NCBI RefSeq assembly: GCF_014217625.1
Contig: NZ_CP043641.1
Span: forward strand, 124,001-188,000
DNA: 64,000 nt
DNA from: Leifsonia shinshuensis
GTDB taxonomy: Bacteria > Actinomycetota > Actinomycetes > Actinomycetales > Microbacteriaceae
Direction of reading: 5' to 3'
Position 1 is the first letter of the stretch. Every line of letters starts with the position of its first letter. The position numbers and the translations under genes are program-made. The notes under the pieces were generated by a model that saw nothing but the letters and a program-made list of their open reading frames with translations, did not search any database and had not been told where the DNA came from. This document shows, piece after piece, positions 57,165 through 64,000 of this stretch.

Positions 57165-58238
57165 GTGGGGGTCATGCGTCGCTGGGTCTTCCCGGTGCTC
57201 CGAATCGTCCTGGTGGCGGCGATCGCCGTCGCGCTGGTCAAGCTGGCGTTCTTCCCGAGCGGGGAGTCCACCGCCGCGGATCCGGCGACACCGACCGGTC
57301 AGCTGACCGACCCGGTCACCACCGTCACGACGGGCACGATCGTCAACGACGTGACGGTGACCGGGTCGATCGTCGCCGACGACGCGGTGCCGGCGCGCGC
57401 GACGGCTGCGGGCACCGTCAACAAGGTGCAGGCGACCGTCGGCAAGCCCATCGACGTCGGGGCGGTGCTCTTCGACATCAAGGTCGAGACGCCGCGCGAC
57501 CCGGTCGTCGAGACCGGCCCGGACGGCACGCAGACGATGACGGAGCGCAAGCCCGCCATCAGCTACACGGAGGTCACCGCGCCGATCTCCGGTGTCGTGA
57601 GCGAGCTTCCCGTGCTCGCCGGCCAGAGCGTCTCCATCGGCGACGCCGTCGGCTCGGTCGCGCCGCCCACCTTCTCGGTCTCCGCCACGCTGCCGGCCGA
57701 GCAGCAGTACCGCCTGATCCACCGGCCGACCGAGGCCACCGTCACAGTCAAGGGCGGCCCGGCGCCGTTCACCTGCACCGGGCTGACCATCACGACGCCC
57801 CCGGCGTCCGCCGCGAACACCGCTCCGAACACCGTGCCGGGAACCGGCGGCGGGGGCGGTGGGAGCGGCGGCGGCTCGACCACGACCGTGCGCTGCGCGG
57901 TCCCCGCCGAGGTGACCGTGTTCGCGGGGCTGAGCGCGGATGTCACGATCTCCGCCGGGCGCGCGGAGAACGTGCTCACGGTGCCGACCACCGCGGTGAA
58001 GGGTTCCGCCGAGAAGGGCGTCGTCTACGTCCCGGACGGGAAGGGCGGCGACCCAGCGCAGGTCGAGGTCGCGCTCGGGCTCACCGACGGCACGTCCGTC
58101 GAAGTCACGGGCGGCCTGAAGGAGGGCGACTCCGTCCTGCAGTTCGTCCCGGGCGCCACGACGCCGGAAGGCGGCTGCGTGCCGATGGGCAACGGCGGGA
58201 TGATGTGCTCAGGCCCCGGCCCGGAAGCCGGGCCGTGA
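57165..58238 (+). CDS. Efflux periplasmic-adaptor-like protein (MacA-like)
   Basis: This 357-residue membrane-fusion protein of an ABC efflux system has an N-terminal anchor (FPVLRIVLVAAIAVALVKLAFF). A biotinyl-lipoyl-like hairpin (TAAGTVNKVQATVGKPIDVGAVLF and VTAPISGVVSELPVLAGQSVSIGDAVG) follows. Two cysteines (FTCTGLTI and TTVRCAVPAEV) flank a Gly-rich stretch and may form a disulfide. GTG 57165 has AAAGG upstream. It overlaps the ATPase start (GTGA), so the three genes form one operon. Substrate unknown. Confidence 0.85.
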   Translation: MGVMRRWVFPVLRIVLVAAIAVALVKLAFFPSGESTAADPATPTGQLTDPVTTVTTGTIVNDVTVTGSIVADDAVPARATAAGTVNKVQATVGKPIDVGAVLFDIKVETPRDPVVETGPDGTQTMTERKPAISYTEVTAPISGVVSELPVLAGQSVSIGDAVGSVAPPTFSVSATLPAEQQYRLIHRPTEATVTVKGGPAPFTCTGLTITTPPASAANTAPNTVPGTGGGGGGSGGGSTTTVRCAVPAEVTVFAGLSADVTISAGRAENVLTVPTTAVKGSAEKGVVYVPDGKGGDPAQVEVALGLTDGTSVEVTGGLKEGDSVLQFVPGATTPEGGCVPMGNGGMMCSGPGPEAGP

Positions 58239-58936
58239 CGCGCCTGCTGCGCCTGAGCGATGTCACCAAGACGGTCCAGGTGCCGGACGCCGCTCCGCTC
58301 ACGATCCTGCACGGCATCGATCTCGTCGTGGAGTCGGGGGAGCGGGTGTCGGTCGTCGGCCGCTCCGGGTCGGGCAAGTCGACGCTGCTCAACATCCTGG
58401 GCCTCCTCGACTCCCCGAGCAGCGGCGAGTTCGAGTTCGAGGGCGTGCCCGTCCAGCGGATCGGCGGGCGAGCGCGCGACCTGCGCCGCGGCGCCGACGT
58501 CGGCTTCGTGTTCCAGCAGTTCAACCTCCTGTCCGGCCGCACGGCGCTCGAGAACGTCATGACCCCGCTGCTGTACGCGACCGGCCGGAGGTTCTGGAAG
58601 CGCCGGCTCCTCGCCACCGAGATGCTCGAACGCGTCGGGCTCGGCCACCGGCTCGGCTCTCTGCCCGAAGTTCTCTCCGGTGGCGAGCAGCAGCGTGTCG
58701 CCATCGCCCGGGCGCTGGTGCGCGGGCCGCGGCTGATCCTGGCGGACGAGCCGACCGGCGCGCTCGATGTGGAGACCGGGTCCACCGTCATCGACCTGCT
58801 CGAGGAGGTCGCCGCCGAGAACGACGCGGCCCTCGTCGTCATCACGCACGACCCTGCCGTGGCCGCGCGCTCGGCGGTCCGCTACCGGCTCGACGCCGGA
58901 CGTCTGCACGCCACGACCGCGGAGGCGGCCGCATGA
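58235..58936 (+). CDS. ABC transporter ATPase, MacB/LolD type
   Basis: This 233-residue ATPase has Walker A GRSGSGKSTLLNILG, the Q-loop FVFQQFNLL, signature [16 protein letters not shown] and Walker B LILADEPTGALD, followed by the H-loop VVITHDPAVA. The sequence resembles MacB-type transporter ATPases. GTG 58235 overlaps the adaptor stop; a longer frame starts at 58205. It drives the permease encoded next. Confidence 0.93.
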   Translation: MTRLLRLSDVTKTVQVPDAAPLTILHGIDLVVESGERVSVVGRSGSGKSTLLNILGLLDSPSSGEFEFEGVPVQRIGGRARDLRRGADVGFVFQQFNLLSGRTALENVMTPLLYATGRRFWKRRLLATEMLERVGLGHRLGSLPEVLSGGEQQRVAIARALVRGPRLILADEPTGALDVETGSTVIDLLEEVAAENDAALVVITHDPAVAARSAVRYRLDAGRLHATTAEAAA

Positions 58937-60147
58937 ACGCGCTCGCCGCGCTCTGGGGCGCGATCGTCGAGGCCTGGCAGGAGCTGCGCATCCACCGCAC
59001 GCGGGTGCTGCTGTCGCTGATCGGAGTGGGGGTCGCCGTGTGCGCGCTCAGCTCGGTCGTCGGGGTCGCCAACATCGCCGAGCAGGGGATGCGCGAGGGC
59101 AACGAGCGCTCGGGCGGCCGTCCGGCGCTCATCGCGGTCTTCCCGAACGACTCCAGCGCGACCAGCGAGGAGCGGCTCGACGCAGCCTGGGACACCATTC
59201 TGAAACGCCACGGCATCCGCTATTCCTCGAAGGTCGGAAATGTGTCGCTGCCGATCCAATTCCGCGACGGAGTGACGGCCGTGATGGCGCAGACCGTCGA
59301 CCAGCCCTACGCCACGATGCACCGTACCGTCGTGGAGCAGGGGCGCTGGTTCCAGCCCGCGGACGAGCAACTGCTCGCACCTCCGATCATCGTGAACGAG
59401 GCGTTCTGGCGCAGACTCGGCTCGCCGCCTCTCGCCGAGCACCCCACCGCCACCGTCCTGAACGGCGAGTCGAAGGTCACAGCGGTCGTCGTCGGCGTGA
59501 TGAAGACGCCGTACTCGCCGGACGACGCGACGGCGATCGTTCTGAACGCCAGCCTCGACAGGCTCGCCTCCAGTCGGGGGCTCGACTTCGGCGCGCCCTC
59601 GCTCGAAGCGTGGGTGCCTCCGGAGATCGCGACGCCGATGGTCACGGCGATCACGTCCGAGTTCGACCGAGCGCTCGGCACAGGCGCGATCAGCGTCAAC
59701 CGGAACGACTATCTCGCCCACCTCGATCAAGACCCGCTGTGGTACTTCAAGCTGATCGTCGGCGGCATCGCCGTCCTCATCCTCCTGCTCGGTGCGCTCG
59801 GGCTGGTCAACATCGCCATGGTCACGGTGCGGCACCGCATCCGGGAGATCGGGGTGCGGCGCAGTTTCGGGGCGACGGGCGCGCGGGTGTTCTTCGCGGT
59901 GATGATGGAGAGCGTCGTGGCGACGGTGGTCGCGGGAGCTGCGGGCGTCGCGCTGTCGGTGCTGGTCGTGAAGAACCCGTGGGTCGAGGAGCGGCTCGGC
60001 GGCGGGATGATCACCGACATGCCGCCGTACCCGGTCGAGGCCGCCGTGCTCGGGCTGGTCGCGGCGACGGCGGTCGGCGCGCTGGCGGGGCTGCTCCCGG
60101 CGCTCGTGGCGGTGCGGGTCAAGGTGATCGATGCGATCCGGTACTGA
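58933..60147 (+). CDS. ABC transporter permease, MacB/FtsX type
   Basis: This 404-residue permease has one N-terminal helix (VLLSLIGVGVAVCALSSVVGVANI), a large extracytoplasmic domain and three C-terminal helices, with the FtsX motif IREIGVRRSFGATGARVF. It is the membrane part of the MacAB-like exporter. ATG 58933 overlaps the ATPase stop. Actinobacteria lack an outer membrane TolC, so it exports to the wall or medium; substrate not predictable. Confidence 0.92.
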   Translation: MNALAALWGAIVEAWQELRIHRTRVLLSLIGVGVAVCALSSVVGVANIAEQGMREGNERSGGRPALIAVFPNDSSATSEERLDAAWDTILKRHGIRYSSKVGNVSLPIQFRDGVTAVMAQTVDQPYATMHRTVVEQGRWFQPADEQLLAPPIIVNEAFWRRLGSPPLAEHPTATVLNGESKVTAVVVGVMKTPYSPDDATAIVLNASLDRLASSRGLDFGAPSLEAWVPPEIATPMVTAITSEFDRALGTGAISVNRNDYLAHLDQDPLWYFKLIVGGIAVLILLLGALGLVNIAMVTVRHRIREIGVRRSFGATGARVFFAVMMESVVATVVAGAAGVALSVLVVKNPWVEERLGGGMITDMPPYPVEAAVLGLVAATAVGALAGLLPALVAVRVKVIDAIRY

Positions 60148-60196
60148 ACCCCGGGTCGTCGCCGGCTCTGTAACCCGCGCGAAACATCGCGGCGAG

Positions 60197-60202
60197 TAGC
60201 GT
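60197..60202 (+). promoter_or_regulatory. -10 element for leaderless GNAT gene
   Basis: TAGCGT ends 6 nt before ATG 60209, without a ribosome site in between. Confidence 0.45.
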
Positions 60203-60208
60203 TCAGCC

Positions 60209-60700
60209 ATGACAGGGTTCCGGATCCGCCCGGCGAACGGGGAGGACGCGCGCATCCTCTCCGACATGCTGGTGGAGGCTGCGAACTGGAACGCCTCCCG
60301 CGCCCGCGCGCGCGTCGCGGTGCTGGAGGACCCGGCCGTTCTGCGGTACGTCGCGGGCTGGAAACGGCCCGGTGACTTCGGCTGCGTCGCGGAGGACGCC
60401 CACGGCGCGGCGGTCGGCGCGTGCTGGGCCCGGCTCTTCCCGGCCGACGCGCCCGGCAGCGGGTTCGTCGCCGTCGGCGTCCCGGAGCTCACCCTCGGCG
60501 TCAACACGCAGTGGCGCGCGCAGGGCGTCGGCCGCGCGCTGCTCCAGGAGCTCGGGAGGCAGGCCGCCGTCTCCGGGGCCGCCCGGCTGAGCCTGAGCGT
60601 CGAGCGCGCGAACTTCGCCCAGCGCCTCTACGTGAGCGAGGGCTACGTGACAGTGGAGTCGCGGTCGACGGCCGACACGATGGTGCGCGCGGTGCGCTGA
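60209..60700 (+). CDS. GNAT-family N-acetyltransferase
   Basis: This 163-residue GNAT carries motif A (VPELTLGVNTQWRAQGVGRALLQELGRQA) and motif B (LSLSVERANFAQRLYVSEGYVTV). It lies between the MacB-like operon and ftsK. No ribosome site precedes ATG 60209; the -10 at 60197 implies a leaderless mRNA. Substrate unknown. Confidence 0.9.
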   Translation: MTGFRIRPANGEDARILSDMLVEAANWNASRARARVAVLEDPAVLRYVAGWKRPGDFGCVAEDAHGAAVGACWARLFPADAPGSGFVAVGVPELTLGVNTQWRAQGVGRALLQELGRQAAVSGAARLSLSVERANFAQRLYVSEGYVTVESRSTADTMVRAVR

Positions 60701-60813
60701 GCGCCCCGTCCTACCAGAGCACGTCCTCCCGACCCCCTCCTCCACAGCCCGTGCGCCGCCGCGGATTTTCCCCATTTCAGCGCGGGATCCGTCCCCCTGC
60801 CGGGGGTCCGAAG

Positions 60814-60819
60814 TAGCGT
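60814..60819 (+). promoter_or_regulatory. -10 element for leaderless ftsK
   Basis: TAGCGT ends 7 nt before ATG 60827. The identical hexamer serves the GNAT gene at 60197. Confidence 0.5.
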
Positions 60820-60826
60820 TGAACCT

Positions 60827-63670
60827 ATGGCTACGAGCACCAAGTCGACCTCGTCCGCCCGGGGGTCCGGTCGCGGCGGCTCGACGGCGCGCAAGACGGC
60901 CGCCAAAACCCCGGCGAAGACGCAGAACCAGAAGACCGTCGCGTACCCGGCCGCCGACGAGGCGCCGAGTCCGCTCGTGCGCGCCTGGATGGGGCTGGCG
61001 CACCTCACCGGAGGGGCGTTCCGCGCCCTCGGCCCCGAGAAGCTGAGCAAGGAGGAGCGGCGCGACGGCTTCCCGTTCTTCCTCGTCCTGCTCGCCATCG
61101 CCGGTGTCGTCGTCGAGTGGTTCCTGATCAACGACCAGGTCGCCCGCACACTCGACTCCTGGACGTTCGGCCTCCTGTTCGGCCGGGTCGCCTTCGCACT
61201 CCCGGTCGTCATGGTCGTCTTCGCGGCCTGGCTGTTCCGGCATCCCAGCTCCGTCCACGACAACACGCGCATCGGCATCGGCCTCGGCATCCTGCTGCTG
61301 ATGATCTCCGGGCTCTGCCACCTGTTCAGCCACCACCCGTCGCCCACCGACGGCGTCGCCGCGCTCGCGCAGGCCGGTGGCATGCTGGGCTGGCTGATCG
61401 CCGCCCCGCTGTCCTGGCTCATCACGCCCTACGGGGCCGCCGCTGTCATCATCCTGCTGCTGGTCCTGAGCCTCTTCATCATCACCAAGACGCCGCCCAA
61501 CAAGCTGCCCGCGCGCATCCGCGAGCTGTACGCCTACCTGTTCGGCGCTCAGCTCCCCACGGAGGAGGAGCGCCAGGAAGCCAGGGACGAGCGCAAGAAC
61601 CAGCGCACCGAGCAGGTCGAGCTCGACGGCCTGGACGAACCGGAGGGCGAGACCGCGTTGCCGTGGTGGCGGCGCAACAAGTCCCAGCGCGAGGAGGACC
61701 CGGACTACGAGGCGCCGGCCGACCTCACCGAGGTCTTCGGAGCCCCCACGCGGGGCAAGGGCGAGTTCGCGTCCGCGATCGAGCCGGACCCGGCGCACGA
61801 CCACTACAACACCGAGGTGCTCGGCGAGCTCGCCAACGCGGAGACGGTGCTGCAGCGCTTCACGGGCGAGCTGCCGCCGACCGCCGCGGCCGCACCCGTG
61901 CCGACGGCCCCGGCGGTGCTGCCGGGCTTCCAGGCCGGCGCCGACGACTTCGACGAGACCAGCGCGGTCGACGAGGCCGACGCGCAGCCGACCGCGCCGT
62001 ACAACCTGCCCTCGGCCACCATGCTGTCGGCCGGCACGCCCGCGAAGACCCGTTCCAGCGCGAACGAGGAGATCGTCGCCGCGATCACCGAGGTGCTCGA
62101 CCAGTTCGGCGTCGACGCCAAGGTGACCGGCTACTCGCGCGGCCCGACGGTCACCCAGTACGAGATCGAGCTCGGCCCCGGCGTCAAGGTGGAGCGCGTC
62201 ACGGCGCTCAGCAAGAACCTCTCCTACGCGGTCGCCAGCAACGAGGTCCGCATCCTGTCGCCGATCCCCGGCAAGTCCGCGATCGGCGTCGAGATCCCGA
62301 ACAGCGACCGCGAGATCGTCTCGCTCGGCGACATCCTCCGCTCTCCTGCGGCCGCCAAGAGCGTCCACCCGATGACCATCGGCGTCGGCAAAGACGTCGG
62401 CGGCGGCTTCGTCGTCGCGAACCTCGCGAAGATGCCGCACCTCCTGGTGGCCGGCTCCACCGGCTCCGGAAAGTCGAGCTTCGTCAACTCGATGATCACC
62501 AGCCTGCTGATGCGCGCCAAGCCGTCCGAGGTCCGCATGGTCCTCATCGACCCGAAGCGCGTCGAGCTCACCATCTACGGCGGCGTCCCGCACCTCATCA
62601 CGCCCATCATCACCAACCCCAAGAAGGCCGCGGAGGCCCTCCAGTGGGTCGTCAAAGAGATGGACATGCGGTACGACGACCTGGCGAGCTTCGGCTTCCG
62701 CCACATCGACGACTTCAACAAGGCCGTCGTCAACAACGAGATCGTGCTTCCGGAGGGCAGCGAGCGCAAGCTGAAGCCCTACCCGTACCTGCTGGTCGTG
62801 GTGGACGAGCTCGCCGACCTGATGATGGTCGCCCCGCGCGACGTCGAGGACTCGATCGTGCGCATCACCCAGCTCGCGCGCGCCTCCGGCATCCACCTGG
62901 TGCTCGCGACGCAGCGTCCGTCGGTGGACGTCGTCACCGGTCTGATCAAGGCCAACGTGCCGTCCCGGCTGGCGTTCGCCGTGACGAGCGTCACCGACTC
63001 CCGCGTCATCCTCGACCAGCCGGGCGCGGACAAGCTCATCGGCCAGGGCGACGGGCTCTTCCTGCCGATGGGCGCCTCCAAGGCGCTCCGCGTGCAGGGC
63101 GCGTGGGTGAACGAGGATGAAATCCAGAAGGTCGTCAACCACGTCACCCGGCAGGCCCGGCCGGAGTACCGGCAGGACGTCACCGCCGGCGCGGAGAAGA
63201 AGCAGATCGACTCCGACATCGGCGACGACCTGGAGCTGCTGCTCGCCGCGGCGGAGCTCGTGGTGTCGTCCCAGTTCGGCTCCACCTCGATGCTCCAGCG
63301 CAAGCTGCGCGTCGGCTTCGCCAAGGCCGGCCGGCTCATGGACCTCCTGGAGTCCCGCGAGATCGTCGGCCCGTCGGAGGGATCGAAGGCGCGCGACGTG
63401 CTCGTGACCGCTGAGCAGCTCCCGCAGGTGCTGGCGCGCCTGCGCGGCGAGGAGCCGCCGGCACGTCCCGCCGGCGCGCAGGCTCCTGTCGGGCAGCCGG
63501 CGGCCGGGCAGCCGGCGGCCGGACAGGTGACCGCCGGGCAGCCGCGCGCCGACGCCCACGACGACGGCGACCGGTACGGAGCCGATCCTGTCGCGGAGAT
63601 GACCGAGGGCTATCCTGAGGTGGACGGCGACTCGGACGAGGACGCCTGGCAGCTGACCGGCAGGGAGTAG
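60827..63670 (+). CDS. ftsK: DNA translocase FtsK/SpoIIIE
   Basis: FtsK pumps chromosome DNA through the closing septum. It has 947 residues. An N-terminal Ser/Lys/Ala-rich tail precedes four transmembrane helices (about 95-225), an acidic linker follows, and the RecA-like motor has Walker [17 protein letters not shown] and Walker [14 protein letters not shown]. The winged-helix gamma domain ([24 protein letters not shown]) binds KOPS. After it comes an Ala/Gly/Gln/Pro repeat region and an acidic tail. pgsA starts 6 bp after the stop. Confidence 0.97.
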   Translation: MATSTKSTSSARGSGRGGSTARKTAAKTPAKTQNQKTVAYPAADEAPSPLVRAWMGLAHLTGGAFRALGPEKLSKEERRDGFPFFLVLLAIAGVVVEWFLINDQVARTLDSWTFGLLFGRVAFALPVVMVVFAAWLFRHPSSVHDNTRIGIGLGILLLMISGLCHLFSHHPSPTDGVAALAQAGGMLGWLIAAPLSWLITPYGAAAVIILLLVLSLFIITKTPPNKLPARIRELYAYLFGAQLPTEEERQEARDERKNQRTEQVELDGLDEPEGETALPWWRRNKSQREEDPDYEAPADLTEVFGAPTRGKGEFASAIEPDPAHDHYNTEVLGELANAETVLQRFTGELPPTAAAAPVPTAPAVLPGFQAGADDFDETSAVDEADAQPTAPYNLPSATMLSAGTPAKTRSSANEEIVAAITEVLDQFGVDAKVTGYSRGPTVTQYEIELGPGVKVERVTALSKNLSYAVASNEVRILSPIPGKSAIGVEIPNSDREIVSLGDILRSPAAAKSVHPMTIGVGKDVGGGFVVANLAKMPHLLVAGSTGSGKSSFVNSMITSLLMRAKPSEVRMVLIDPKRVELTIYGGVPHLITPIITNPKKAAEALQWVVKEMDMRYDDLASFGFRHIDDFNKAVVNNEIVLPEGSERKLKPYPYLLVVVDELADLMMVAPRDVEDSIVRITQLARASGIHLVLATQRPSVDVVTGLIKANVPSRLAFAVTSVTDSRVILDQPGADKLIGQGDGLFLPMGASKALRVQGAWVNEDEIQKVVNHVTRQARPEYRQDVTAGAEKKQIDSDIGDDLELLLAAAELVVSSQFGSTSMLQRKLRVGFAKAGRLMDLLESREIVGPSEGSKARDVLVTAEQLPQVLARLRGEEPPARPAGAQAPVGQPAAGQPAAGQVTAGQPRADAHDDGDRYGADPVAEMTEGYPEVDGDSDEDAWQLTGRE
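63491..63550 (+). repeat. 15-bp in-frame tandem repeat in ftsK C-terminus
   Basis: GGGCAGCCGGCGGCC is exactly duplicated at 63491 and 63506. Diverged third and fourth copies follow at 63521 and 63536, together encoding [20 protein letters not shown]. It lies behind the gamma domain. Confidence 0.85.
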
Positions 63671-63676
63671 ACCGCG

Positions 63677-64000
63677 ATGTCGGTGCCCGACACGCCTCCG
63701 CCTGCCGCGGCGGACGGCAGCGCGAACCGCGCGAGCAACTGGAACGTGCCCAACCTGATCACGGTGGTGCGCATCCTGCTCGCGCCGGTGTTCGTCTGGA
63801 TGTTGCTCGCCGACGCCGGTCACGACGGGCCGCTGCGCTGGACCGCCGCTGTGCTCTTCGTGCTCGCCATCGCCACGGACGGCGTGGACGGCGCGATCGC
63901 GCGGCGCAACAACCTGGTCACGGACCTCGGCAAGCTGCTCGACCCGATCGCCGACAAGGTGCTGACCGGCGGCGCCCTGGTGTCGCTGTCGATCCTGAAC
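63677..64000 (+). CDS. pgsA: CDP-diacylglycerol-glycerol-3-phosphate 3-phosphatidyltransferase, cut at window end
   Basis: This is a phospholipid synthase of the CDP-alcohol phosphatidyltransferase family; 108 codons are present. After a hydrophilic N-terminus (MSVPDTPPPAAADGSANRASNW) come NVPNLITVVRILLAPVF and the catalytic signature DG-AI-AR-(8)-G-(3)-D-(3)-D, seen as VDGAIARRNNLVTDLGKLLD with DPIADK following. ftsK-pgsA adjacency is typical for actinobacteria, where cinA usually follows. The C-terminus lies outside the window. Confidence 0.94.
   Translation, partial: MSVPDTPPPAAADGSANRASNWNVPNLITVVRILLAPVFVWMLLADAGHDGPLRWTAAVLFVLAIATDGVDGAIARRNNLVTDLGKLLDPIADKVLTGGALVSLSILN

Noticed and set aside
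60203..63823. 1206-codon minus-strand frame opposite ftsK
   Set aside because: High-GC antisense artefact; ftsK has clear Walker motifs and the frame spans several genes.

Overview
The window is high-GC chromosomal DNA from an actinobacterium, most likely a Microbacteriaceae member close to Leifsonia. The evidence is the codon bias, a dapB / dapA / rnj / ftsK / pgsA backbone, Tat- and lipobox-bearing exported proteins, a DtxR-type iron box and an actinobacterial leucine-degradation operon. No rRNA, tRNA, transposase, integrase or CRISPR array was seen. Both edges cut genes: nadA on the left and pgsA on the right.

Layout. 1-2010: nadA with a Nudix-fold regulator of NrtR type and a two-site palindromic operator. 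2100-6916: a tandem glycine riboswitch driving gcvT-gcvH-gcvP (glycine cleavage), closed by a strong hairpin. 6920-9708: an accessory operon of two lipoprotein-family genes, a lipase-fold protein and two small helical proteins, all with overlapping stop and start codons. 9728-17945: a CPBP protease, then a peptide ABC importer (binding protein, two permeases, fused double ATPase) interrupted by an antisense PH-domain gene. 18011-19641: a second, inverted lipoprotein-lipase pair. 19750-24848: a second complete peptide ABC importer. 24933-31418: typA, a small lipoprotein, the iron-uptake operon efeUOB and a small membrane protein. 31492-37861: ferredoxin, dapC, citrate synthase, a penicillin-acylase-family hydrolase and a TetR regulator. 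37935-45727: a seven-gene leucine/isovalerate (and probably C5-dicarboxylate) catabolic operon. 45898-50500: aldo/keto reductase, TetR, M16 peptidase, histidine phosphatase and a GNAT. 50590-57087: dapB, a TPR membrane protein, a TIGR01777 epimerase, OsmC, thioredoxin/DUF4395, dapA and RNase J. 57165-60147: a MacAB-like efflux set. 60209-64000: GNAT, ftsK and pgsA.

How the genes work together. Most of the window is housekeeping: C1/glycine metabolism, NAD, lysine/DAP (dapC, dapB, dapA), TCA entry, iron, peptide import and cell division. The part that stands out is the pair of lipase loci near 7-9.7 kb and 18-19.6 kb. Their layout is a lipoprotein overlapping a protein with an N-terminal GHSLGG lipase domain and a conserved helical C-terminus. 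At the first locus two small helical proteins follow. This matches in architecture the staphylococcal type VII-secreted lipase TslA with its lipoprotein immunity protein TilA and small partners TlaA1/TlaA2. I infer an actinobacterial counterpart. At the first locus an extra signal-less immunity-like gene and a fused remnant of another lipase start suggest past gain and loss of toxin cassettes.

Several genes (dapA, dapB, ftsK, M16 peptidase, two GNATs and others) have a TAnnnT element only 6-7 nt before the start codon, predicting leaderless transcripts. Two clusters of intergenic palindromic repeats (27.4 kb and 47.1 kb) sit between convergent genes.
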